Origin: Diphasiastrum complanatum
Lineage: Eukaryota > Streptophyta > Lycopodiopsida > Lycopodiales > Lycopodiaceae
Direction: 5' to 3'
DNA: 64,000 bases
NCBI GenBank assembly: GCA_029204225.1
Contig: CM055111.1
Coordinates: 41,728,815 to 41,792,814, forward strand
Numbering within the stretch: position 1 is the stretch's first letter; each line of letters starts with the position of its first letter. The notes under the pieces are model-generated. The model was not told the origin of the DNA and did not search any database. It was given only the letters and a program-made list of their open reading frames with translations. Below are positions 16,257-26,826 of this stretch, in pieces. The translations under genes and the position numbers were made by a program.

Positions 16257-17620
16257 AGGATCTTTCACCGCCTCTTAAAGGATCCCTTACAAGATGTTCC
16301 ACAAATGTGTCTATATACATGTAGCACACTTCAAAAACTATACATCATGCCAAGCCATGGATTTCCAAGGCATTTTGTGCACTTGAAGATAGATCAATTA
16401 AGCTATTATTTGCATACATAATGTTGCCAAACACAACTTGCCTTGTTTGATCCATATGATTGAGCCTTGATGGCTCCATATTGATACTCATGGTTCTTCT
16501 TGGAGTCATCGGATCTTGAGCTTGCTCCTCCACTTGACTTGACTCCAAACCATCAATGAATTGAATAAGGTGTTGATCCAAAGGTGCTTCTTCAAGTTTA
16601 CAAATCTTCCACTCTTGAAAGATCACATTTCCACCATTGACAACTTCTTTGGTGGAAAACATGTAGATTCTACAATCTCTACTTGAAGAGCAAAACACTA
16701 CCATTATTCCTATCATTGAAGTGGGACAATATTTGGTCCTTACATTGGAATGATCATGCACAAAGCATGTGGACACAAAGATTTCCAAAAAAAATGATGT
16801 TTCATCTTTTATGACTCTATTCAAACTATTACAAAAATAGTTACCCAATGATATTGCTTTATCAACAACAAATGTAGATCTCAAAGCATCCCATTCCATT
16901 TTCTTGTCATACAAAGTAATAAACACCATGAATCTTAAAGATAAGAAACAAGTCACCTCATGTCTACTAATACTATCCAAAAGTATTCAAATATAGTAGA
17001 CTCTCCAATGCTCACCACCCTTGCAAGATGCACAGTTGAATGGAAAATTTGCATGCAATTTGATGACTCGGCCTTTGTCATTGAGGACCTCCTTGGAACT
17101 CTCATGTTTTGAGGCTGATCCTCAAGATCTTCCTCCTTTTCATGCTCCTCATCAATGCTAGCAAGATCACACTTTGCCAAGATCTCCACTTGAGTGATCT
17201 CCTCCTTTGCCAAGCTCACATCCTCAAAAGCAATATAAGCTTCCAATTTAAACAATCTTCCATGTTTAAATCCTTTTGCAATGCAAACATCATTCTTCAA
17301 AATGGAACAAACTCCATGCTTAAAGTGGACAGCCAATCCACTTTCCAAAAGTTTACCAACACATAGCATATTCTTGGTGATTGATGGGACATAAAGGACA
17401 TTTTCTAGATCCGTACTTATTGAGGATTCTAGATACAAAGAGATGGTACCAACAACATCTATCCTACACTCTTCATCACTTGCAGTAAAGAAAAACTTTT
17501 TAGCATATTGAATGAGTGTAAGGTTGAGATAAAGTCCTTTTCATGAGTCATGTGGCCCCACTATCAATCCACCAAGTGTCTCTTGAATTGCTATTGCTTG
17601 TTGGTGAGGATGTAGATGCC
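16257..17620 (-). pseudogene. Family C copy 2: protease and decayed pol remnant
   Basis: The minus strand matches the 3' half of the intact family C frame at 51874-54030. It contains ENVLYVPSITKNMLCVG, HFKHGVCSI, then the peculiar region shared only with family C (SRHEVTCFLSLR, CNSLNRVIK, STCFVHDHSNVRT, CSSSRDCRIY). Frames break near 17435 and 16960, and the protease active site has lost its context. The zinc knuckle is deleted. The copy is cut at 16257 against family E. The shared decayed pol shows that it was lost before the family amplified. Confidence 0.85.
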
Positions 17621-17621
17621 A

Positions 17622-18296
17622 TCAAGAATACATCTGCTTCATCCTCCTCCTCCTCATGTGCAAGGTTTCCTTGTTTGTCATCCTCATGCTTGCCTTGGTG
17701 TGGAGCATCCTACACTCTTCAGTCACTAATACACCGTGAAGTTTTTTTGTAGTTGGCAAAGTGTCTTGGATGGCAAAACTTTGGACCAAATTTGTGAAAT
17801 CATCTCCTAGACCATTAAGGATGACTTGGACAAGCTCCCCATCATGAATCTTCTCTCCAGTGGAAGCCAACTCCCTATTTAGAGACTTGATTCTAAGCAC
17901 ATAGTCTTGTGCACTCTCCTCACTTCTTGTCATGCTTTGCAAGATTTGGTTTCTAAGCATGAGGACTCTCGAAGTGTTGCCTGATTCATAGATTGATTTC
18001 AAAGAATCCCAAGCCTCTTTAGCACTAGTACAAGATACTTCTCTCAAAAGATCATTATTTACATTCATCTTCACACAATGTAGTACTAGTCTAGATCTTT
18101 TCTTGTATCTAATCAACTCCTGTGCACCTAGAGGTTCATCTTCATCTTCAATGAAGAAGTAATAAAGGTCTTGGAGCACCATTAGTGACTCCATCCTAAC
18201 CTTCCAAATATCATAATTTGTAGAATTCAATCTCTCACTAGCTTCTAGAAGGTATGCTCCAATAGATCCCATCTTACTAGTGATTTCTACAAACAA
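17622..18296 (-). pseudogene. Family C copy 2: gag
   Basis: A 224-codon minus-strand frame with the family C gag: MGSIGAYLLEASERLNSTNY, IWKVRMES, LRNQILQSMTRSEES, LVQVILNGLGDDF. Compared with the complete copy it loses the reading frame at its end, where about 180 bp holding the Lys-rich region and the CCHC zinc knuckle are deleted. The natural start is the ATG of MGSIGAY (about 18270), matching the ATG at 51874 in the other copy. Confidence 0.85.
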
Positions 18297-18897
18297 GAAA
18301 TGGATTTGATTGACTCTAGAAGCTCACAAAGGTCTCTCTTGTAGCGTTTCACTCAAATTAGATTTCTAATCCAACAAATGGACTTATAATCTCAGTTCTA
18401 GCACTCCCTCACAAATATGGAATGAAGATTAGATGATGTGAAATCTACTTACAATCAAACCTTGCCAGCTATTTTTGGACAAAAAATTGACTCAATCTCC
18501 CTCACTCTTCTTGATGTACTTTCAAGACCTGTAAATCACTTTATAAGGACTAGATTTCAGCCTAGATTAATTAGATCACATGAATCAAATTCAAGTCTAA
18601 TTAATGGCACTCAAACCTAGTGGCTTTTTCTAAGATTAGCACCAAAAATCTCATCAAGAACTCACAAATTGAATTTTTATGGATCAAATGAATATCATGC
18701 AATAAATGCAAGTTCAGAGGTGCCCACTCATGTGGACAGTATAGATTTGGATCCCTACCAAGTTTGGAATCAAATCCCCTCACCAAAATCAAGATTCTAG
18801 CTCGCCCTCTCAATACTAGTTTTTAGCACTAACACTTGCTAAAAATGGATTTGCTTTTGATCAATGGGTTATGCTCTTGTACTTGGCTCTGATAACA
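18297..18897 (-). other. Family C copy 2 leader with primer-binding site
   Basis: Noncoding leader similar to 51092-51873 but with only one copy of the 174-bp segment that is doubled there. The primer site is at 18885-18897 (TGTTATCAGAGCC on minus, one mismatch to the standard sequence) and touches the LTR end. Confidence 0.75.
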
Positions 18898-19115
18898 TGT
18901 GAAAGTACTGTACTCTAGGACCATAAATGGATCTACAAAATATCCACAAGAGTGATTGGATGTTTGCTTTACAACCTATCAATAAACTAGCTGAGAAACA
19001 AGTACAAATTGATTTGGTTGCATTTGGATCACAAAAACTCAATGTACAATGTGGAGTAGCTCGAGATTGCCAATGAGCTCCAAAAATAATCTATCTTCTC
19101 ACTATGGGTGCTTGA
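18898..19115 (-). mobile_element. Family C copy 2: partial 5' LTR
   Basis: Matches the LTR end of family C (minus-strand ...TACTTTCACA at 18898) but about 140 bp are deleted near 18995 and homology stops around 19115, leaving less than a third of the LTR. Confidence 0.8.
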
Positions 19116-21260
19116 AACCCCCCAACTTTCACTTGAGGCAATTTTGATGGCCAAGATCATTCTAATGCCATCCTATGGCTAAGAATGATTACTCTCTTCA
19201 CAAGTTACCTACTAAATGTCTCCACTCAGCCTTATCTCATACATAGAGCAGCAAAGGCTAGTGCTAATATAAAGGTGGCATATTCCCTCACTACCACCAT
19301 TCTCCTTCCTCTCTTCCTTGGCAATACAAGCTTGAGAGTACGTCGCCCATCTACAAGCATATCGGGAACGATTCGGCACATACTTGGTAAGAGGTTTCGT
19401 GCCATTTCCTTCATGAATCATGGAAGCTTTATGTATGAGCATTTGTTCAATGAATTTTTGCACACAATGTATGCTAATATAGTATGTTGTTTCCAGATTC
19501 ACTGCCGCTTTTGAAGCACAACCCACAGCAAGAAATGATAGGCGGCTTTTTGGCAATGCCTTGAAATGCTTTATTAGCATGAACATTTGCAATTTGATAT
19601 ATGTTTTTTTTGGGCGTTGAGACAACACGGACATCGCACTCCAAATAAGATTTAGGCACAAATGTGCACACATTTATGGTTTTGATTAGTTGCAATGTCC
19701 ATTTAACACATATAAAAGGGCATAGATAGTGATGCATTGCTTATCTTTCACCCAGCTGTTGTATGAGCTTGGCAAGCTTGTAAGCAGTTGCATCATTGCG
19801 TCTTAATCATCTATGACAGATCCAACAATGGCCATTTGCCTTAGCAGGTTCTTGAATTGATTGATGTGATTCTACAGGGAATCAAATAAGTGTTTACAAT
19901 AGAAACTTATCACTTCTTGTTGTAGTCTACCATCGTTGGTTGGACAGAGGTTATGATAACCCTTTGATCTGATTATTTCATTCATTTTCTCTAACAAATG
20001 TGACATGATTCTTACACTCCCTCAGACAAGTTTTTTGAATATGAATGGTAACAAAGCATTGGAGAATTGATGAATGAGTATAGGAGGGTGTATTATGGCC
20101 TATCCAATGAGAAAAGCTTGTAGTTGAAAGTGAGAGTTAAAACACACTACCAAGGGTGGAGATGGGTGTCACAAATTAGTCCATGAACATGGTTGCCCAT
20201 TACATCTTAGTAGTGAATTTACTAGCATATAAGGATTCTAAAGAGATACTAAGAAGGAAAAATAAATAACTATATTGTTTCATACAATTTTAAGGAGATT
20301 TTATGGCTTGTGAGACCACTTTTTGTGTTTTCTATTTCAAGATGGCTCTTTGGTCCTTTTGAAATTAAGATATAAATCTACCTACTTATGGATTCTAATG
20401 TTGCTCCTTGAAATGGACTATTACCAAATGTGATGATAAACAAAGACTTAGAAGGAGAGACACAAGCTAGAAGCATGATAGGGGCAAGACCTCAATATTC
20501 TCCTTCAAACTTGAAGCAATAACGACCACTTGATAATGTTGAAATGGAAAAACGAGAGGCATCCACCGACAAGGATGCTAAGAAATCACACATCAAAACA
20601 TCATTGACAAACAAATATCATAAGTGAAGTGTTCAATAATGAAACATGCATGATACGACCTAGTACCAACCCGTAAAAGTTTGTGAATCTTATCAATCGC
20701 ATTCCAAACATGAAAATCAATAAACAAGAGAAGAGAATATAGAGAATATTGAAAGCTCATTGAACATTTTTTTAATTTCACACTCTCTATTTCACTCTCA
20801 ATTTTCTCTCAAATTAATTTTTAGAGGAAATCTTAAGCTTGCATTTCTAAAATAAGCTCAAAAGATATAAAATACAATGAAAATGGGCTTTATAAAGTTA
20901 GGCCCTTTTTGGACTATGTCGCACATTTTTATGGGCCATTTTGCTTTCCAACTCAGAGAGTCTAAGATAACTTGAACTTTCTTTATTTTTGGCAAACAAA
21001 CTTTACAAAAACTAAACCTATGCTAAGATTTCTTTGAGTGTGCTTATGGGCATTGCATTAACTTGAACTTACACGATACAGAATTGGTGCTTCAAGGTGC
21101 AATTAGTACTGTGGAAATTAATTTATGTTTTTGGCGAATCTTATGGCACAATAGAATAAAATACATTGTCCATCTTTAATCCTCAAAATTTAAAATTGTA
21201 AGTAGGTAGTGGATGATGCTTCTACTAATGATGAATACCTTTGATAAGAATATCCCAACA
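19116..21260. other. Unassigned low-copy DNA
   Basis: No recognisable gene. A minus-strand frame at 19212-19673 (153 codons) has more balanced composition than its surroundings, but overlapping plus and minus frames of similar length and no known motif leave it unsupported. Nothing else could be assigned. Confidence 0.4.
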
Positions 21261-21480
21261 TGCAACTTAAAATCGACTTGGGTGCAACAAGTATGTCATG
21301 ATGGATGGGTGACCTCCCAAAGTCCCAAAGCAAAACTTGATAAATAAGAGTCAGCTTGGACTTATGCTGAGCCCATCATGATTCAAAAGCTAGCTTTGGA
21401 GCCTGATTTTGGATCTAGATAGTACAAGAACTCATGCCTAGGAGCCGGATTGAAATTTCTAGGCATTATAGTTCCAGACA
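21261..21480 (+). repeat. 5S-rRNA-like sequence, probable Cassandra TRIM remnant
   Basis: The stretch at 21261-21333 resembles the internal promoter half of plant 5S rRNA. A diverged A-box-like ACTTGGG is followed, with about 6 extra bases, by GGATGGGTGACCTCCC and AAGTCC, the C-box region. Following bases (GGAGCCGGATTG near 21440) are unrelated to 5S. Cassandra elements are terminal-repeat retrotransposons in miniature whose LTRs carry such a 5S segment. No paired LTR, primer site or target duplication was found, so it would be a decayed or solo LTR. Edges are approximate. Confidence 0.55.
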
Positions 21481-22307
21481 ACACTATGTTTCAAGACATA
21501 GGGAGTTGTGTAATGGATGTAGAATTAAAGGGGGATATGTGGAATGAAATAGAATTATAGGGGGGTCCCATAGATGGAAACTTGGTAGCCCAGGTCTCAC
21601 CAGGTCTCCACTGCCCTTACAGGCCTCGTGCTTAGCTTGTGTCGGCGGCCCCAAGTCTAGTCAGTCCAAAATGAATGTGATTGCAATGGAGATGATTACC
21701 ATTTGGGTTTCACCCCTATGAGAGGTCCAAGTGGAAGAAACCTTACTAAAAATTTCTCGCATGACTAGTACTTGAGGGTCTAGCCAATCGTCACTAGGTT
21801 CGCCATAATGCCACAAGTTTGTTCTTGACAATAATTGTCCTTTCAAATTTTATGAATTTTTTTTTAGCTTATGGATGGATTTCAAGTTGGTTTTTGGTTT
21901 GTTTGGGATCTCTTGTGAAAAATATTATTAAAATCCAGTCTTTTTTTCTTAGGGGTATATATTTTAGAATGATTCTTATATTTTCTGAGTTGTCTATTGG
22001 ACATACACTCCAGTGTTCTTTAATGTTTAAGTCTGGTTTTGGATTCTAGTGAATTATGATTGACAAATCGTAAGAGTCTAAATATTTGTGATTGACAGAT
22101 CATAAATATATACTTAATTATTATCAGTGGATAGTGAGGAAAGAGCTCTTGGTCCTATAATGGCTATGATGATTCAAAGATCATTCTAAAACTTATTCAG
22201 ACTCTCTGTCTGAATCTAATCAATGTAATAATATATACTATGTCTGTTGATTCATTATAATATCCCGAAACAACAAAAAAGTTCATTTATCTATGATGAT
22301 CCATCAT
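21481..22307. other. Unassigned DNA
   Basis: Contains purine runs (AAAGGGGGA near 21530 and AGGGGGG near 21557) that could be polypurine tracts of the Cassandra-like remnant, but no paired repeat. No coding evidence. Confidence 0.35.
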
Positions 22308-23040
22308 TCATCTCCGATGATTGATCGCTTTGCTTTGCTTTGCTTTGTTTACTGCATAATTCAAATTACAAAGTCTATAATGCCAAAGTAATTTTTTATT
22401 GATGTGAACAGAAGTATTCAGAGCTTGATTGGTAATAGAATAACAGTAACTCAGTTTATGCAAGTATCCATGTCTCTTTCTGAGTGCAAGAATTGTGTTC
22501 TTCCTATCAATAACTATCCACTGATCATATTTGAATTCTACTTTATGTTCTACATCTGTAATTCTACTAGTAAATAGCAGATTTGTAGACAAATTGGATA
22601 CATAAAGGACTTTTGATAGTAGCTTGATTTGATCACTTGGGAAGTCCAATCTTATAGTGCCTTCACCTTTGATAGCATGTGTGCTATTGTCGTTCGAGGT
22701 GAACATAAATCTGGTACCGTAAGACATATAGGATTGAAAGAATCAATTTGATTGGTCATTGTTGAGTAGCTCCGGAATCAAAAACCCAAGAGTTATCATC
22801 TGATGCCTTTTGATGGTTGGTCATGAATGCATCTTTGTCCACTTTTTTACTAGAAGCATGTAATGTTTCTATAGCTGCATTCACTTGTTGATTCGATTGC
22901 TTTTTCCTATTGCTCTTAGCCTTCAATATCCTGCAATCTTGAATGTCATGGTTGGTGCACTTGTAGTATTTGTAGAATATCTTCTTCTTTGTCTGTGGAT
23001 TCGATGACTGCCCTTGACTATGTGTCAACTTGTTGTCATT
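22308..23040 (-). pseudogene. Copia gag-protease fragment (family F-like)
   Basis: Read on minus from 23028 it has a degenerate zinc knuckle (CTNHDIQDC with the first Cys lost), a Lys/Gln-rich spacer and SWVFDSGAT of the protease. After a break at 22755 come GEGTIRLDF, KVLYVSNLSTNLLF, VEFKYDQW and a worn pre-integrase block (LLWHYRLCNLNY). The closest relative in the window is the family F remnant at 56040-56680. No LTR adjoins. Confidence 0.78.
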
Positions 23041-23692
23041 GTCAAACTAGTTACGTAGTGTAGTAACTAGCTAGTATAGGTGACTAGCTTTATTTAGACT
23101 GACACCACGTTAGCAAGAGACAATTAACAGTTTTTCAATTCGAGTTAGAGGGAGCAAGGGTTTGAATGTTCGATTCAAACTGAACATTCGAACACCTATC
23201 GATAGTTGGTAGACTTGATACCCCTTTGATAGCTTGACTACCTTCAATAGTTTGATTGAGGCGTAGGTACTTGTCTCCGATTCTCCTGTATTTCTGTAGA
23301 TTGTGTGACAATGCTTGTAAATATGCAATAACATGAATGAATCAAGATTATCAATGGGATTTAGAAAGAGAAAGAATAAATCCAACAGTTTCTTCATGAA
23401 TTATTGGCCACCAATCCCCAATGCATATTTTTTACCACATTCTTACATGATGTTTTAATGATACCATCATTTGATCTATTTTTTGAATGCAAGTCTATGA
23501 GTTACAATGAAACATGAATTGAACTAAACTTACTACATACACAAGGCACACAATTTCTATTGGAATTATGTTGTCATAGACGTCATTCCTATTATGGGAT
23601 TTTTCGCACTTTAATGCTATTTCTAATTGTCTTTTTTTTCTATACAAATCTTAATTATTTAAATATCTGGACAACCATTATAAGAGTTGTTA
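23041..23692. other. Unassigned DNA before the nested stack
   Basis: No gene recognised. It is the original target DNA of the solo family C LTR; the 5-bp target duplication TCCAT occupies 23693-23697. Confidence 0.4.
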
Positions 23693-23697
23693 TCCAT

Positions 23698-23927
23698 TGT
23701 GAAGAATTGCCAAAAATTGGCAAATCTAGCTTGATCAAAAACCATGTAGAATAGTGTAAATTGTGTACACAAGTGGGTCCCACACATGTGAGGCCATGAT
23801 GCCACATGGGAAACTCATCCTAATGTAGGTTAGGTCAAGTCAAGAGAGTTGGTCATGTCTATTTGGTGGTCATCCCTACTTTATAGGACCTACACCTAAG
23901 TTTAAGGTGAAAATTTGACCAACTAGC
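23698..23927 (+). mobile_element. Solo LTR of family C, 5' part (split by D)
   Basis: Opens TGTGAAGAATTG after TCCAT and matches the first 230 bp of the family C LTR. It breaks off inside ACTAGC where family D inserted, and resumes at 30461. The two parts (230 and 471 bp) add up to 701 bp, the full LTR length. Confidence 0.95.
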
Positions 23928-24581
23928 TGTGAAAAATACAGATCCTAAGTGGATCTAAACTCCAAGATCATTGGCTTGAATGCTTGCACTCCAAACTACA
24001 TAAGCTAGGAATTGGCAACACATTCTATGCTACCTAGAATGCAAAGAACTTGATCAAAAAGCATTTATCACAAATGAAAACTTCCATAAACATCAAGTGC
24101 GGCCCAAAATAGCATTATACAGTCCATAATACATCAGCCTATCACTTTTGGAAAGCACCTAAGATCATACACAATAGCTTGAAGACAATACACACAACAA
24201 TGCTCTCAATGGAGGAAGAAACAATGACAATGATCTATTGATCTCAATGAAGCATACAAAAGGTTTCTCCAACCTGTTCTCCACGAATTTCAGCCTAATA
24301 TAGGTGAGAGAGATGACTCTCTCTCCTCTCTCTAGAACTTAGGACCCAATTTTAGGACACCAGTAACCTAAAATAGCCAATTTTGGCCTATATGTCCAAA
24401 TAACATGATTTTAGTGTCATTTAGAAGGTCCCGAAGTTTGAGACTTCTTCAACATGAAATATATACTAGAATAAAAGTATCTAGGTCTCTTTCACACGTG
24501 TGAAAGGTTAGATCCAAAACTATGTACAAAAATTGCCAATTTAGGCCTCAAACTAGCTAGGAAATGTTGACAATTTTCACA
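23928..24581 (-). mobile_element. 3' LTR of family D
   Basis: Runs TGTGAAAAATAC to ...ATTTTCACA on plus; on minus it opens TGTGAAAATTGTC. It contains a 16-bp perfect palindrome around ACACGTGT (24490-24505). It differs from the 5' LTR at only three sites (near 24094, 24250 and 24490). Confidence 0.95.
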
Positions 24582-24592
24582 CTCCCTCTTCA
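24582..24592 (-). promoter_or_regulatory. Polypurine tract, family D
   Basis: Reads GAAGAGGGAG on minus, touching the TG of the 3' LTR. Confidence 0.8.
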
Positions 24593-24867
24593 ACTTAACT
24601 TGCTAGTTTTACAACACTACTTTGCTCCAACCTAAGAATGATCTCCATCATGATGATAGATCTCTTTTCAAGTGTTCTAATATGTACAATATGAAGTACA
24701 ACATAATTGATATAGATAATAGTGCCCATATAGGATGCTTCACTATTTCTTACATCAATTTTACATAGAATGGTGAACAAGATACATGTAAAAGAACATA
24801 GAATAACAATGAAAGGATTCCTCCATGTATCCACCTTTGAGTTCTCTGTAAAACAGCAGCAAACAAG

Positions 24868-26826
24868 TTATAAGTGAAAGTAACCAACAGGTGTTTGCAT
24901 GCCTCGTCCACATTCCACTATGCCCATAGTGAATGCACCATGTATCTCCATGAATGAACCTCCATCACCACCTTGCCTTTGTAGATTTCCAATCCACGAA
25001 AGCCCTTGAGTGAATGAATGCCAAAATGATGTGTTCTCTGTTCCATTTGAATGAGCAAAACCTGAACTTGAAATACTTGAAGTATCTCCACAAGATTTGC
25101 ATATAACGCTTGATCCTACATTGTCAACAATTTGCCAATTTGCCAACACTAGGATGCTAGATCTTGAACTTTGCTCAAAAGTAAACATATTGATCACTTC
25201 CATATCTTTTGAGATTTGAATGAATGCATGTACTTGATCATAAAAACCAGCAATGATAACTATTCCATCTCCAAGATCCAAAAGATGCAAAACTGTGGAA
25301 CTAGTTTCATTGAATTTTGACAATTCCAACACATTGACATGACAATGTTCATACATGAGATTAAACAAGTAAGGTAGAGTAAAAGGACACTTCCTTGCTG
25401 CTCCAAGAACCTTACTTGAACCTTCAAGGACCTGTAAAAACAGATCCAAGATGCTTTGCCCATGTGGCTCCCCTTTCATGCTTTTGACTAGCTTCCAATT
25501 GCTACTTGCCTCTTGGTGTTGATGAAGCAATTCAAGATCAACATCTTGATCTTCCAATAAAACATCAAGGACTTTGCATTTATAAACATCTTCAGATCTG
25601 AACCTCTGAAGATACTCCCTCTCAAACACATGATTAACATCCCACAAGATCTCATCATTGCTTGATTTCAACCTTTCACTATAGTTAGTGAAAACAATGT
25701 CACCATCATAAACCAAAAGATAGATTTCTACACTTCTATCCAACATGAAGTAGAGTAGATGAAGTTGAGTATCAAACCTAATAAAACCAGCCCATTTGAG
25801 CTCAAACCAAACCTCAACGAGATCTTCCTTGCCTTGAAGAAATTGCCACTTGAGTTGCTCCATGTAAATATCTTCTTCAAGATCACCATTCAAGAAGGCA
25901 TTAGTAACATCCATTTGCCACATATCCCAATCATAAAGAGTTGCAAGAGAGATTAGGATTCGAATAGTTACCATCTTTGCCACGGGTGCAAAGGTCTCAT
26001 CATAGTCAATACCATATTCTTGAGCATACCCCTTTGCCACCAACCTTGCCTTGTACTTGTTGATTGATCCATCTTGATTTGTCTTGATCTTGAAGATCCA
26101 CTTACAACCAATTGCCTTCTTGTCCTTTGGAAGCTTTACCAACCTCCATGTGTTGCTTTTGATGAGTGCTTGATGCTCATGATCCATGGCTTGGATCCAT
26201 TCCTTCTTTTGAATTGCTTCACCTACACAAGTTGGTTCATCAAAAGAGGTAAGAAAAGCAAAGTTAGAGTTGTCCACCACTTGCTTTCCTTTTTCATCAT
26301 AGGTTAGCCTTGATGGCTTAGCCCTTTGCCTTTGAGTCTTCCTTGAAGTTTGCTTTGGAGTGGCATCTCCATCTTCATCCAAGACATCTTGCACATCATG
26401 ATGATTAGTAGGCACATCAACATCAACATCAACAACATTGGAAACATTCTCTTCATGAAAGATGACATCCCTACTTATGACAACTTTCTTTGTAGAAGGA
26501 ATGTACACTTTGTAAGCCTTGCTTACTTCACTATAGCCAACAAACACACCCTTCTTTGATGAAGGATCTTCTTTAGTTCTATCATCAAGTGTGATATTGA
26601 CAAAACATGTACATCCAAAGATCCTACAATGCTTGACACTCGGCCTTCTACCATAAAGAACCTCATGAGGAGTTTTACCATCCAAGGAAGCACTTGTCCA
26701 TCTATTACATAGATAGTTAGCACATGCTAAAGCTTCCCCCCAAAAAGACTTAGCAAGATTAGCATGTAGTCTCATTGCCTTGGCACATTCACAAAGGGTT
26801 CTATTCTTCCTCTCGGCCACTCCATT
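24868..26826 (-). pseudogene. Family D pol: integrase C-terminus, half RT, unrecognised tail
   Basis: This frame continues that of 26827-28629 after a TAG. It has GVAERKNRT (integrase Glu), ANYLCNR, FGCTCFVN, the SRDVIFHEE linker, then the RT N-half: CKWIFKIKTNQDG, ETFAPVAKMVTIR, QMDVTNAFLNG, EEDIYMEQ (about 25860). From there about 330 open codons no longer look like RT or RNase H. Only short echoes remain (GKEDLV; LLVYDGDIV where YVDD is expected). The tail includes CKSCGDTSS and a Gly-rich end. No stop breaks it. It may be pol that evolved without enzymatic constraint, or captured foreign sequence. Confidence 0.8.

Noticed and set aside
19212-19673. 153-codon minus frame as a possible host gene
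   Set aside because: No recognised domain and frames of similar quality on both strands; could be a gene relic but is not supportable here.
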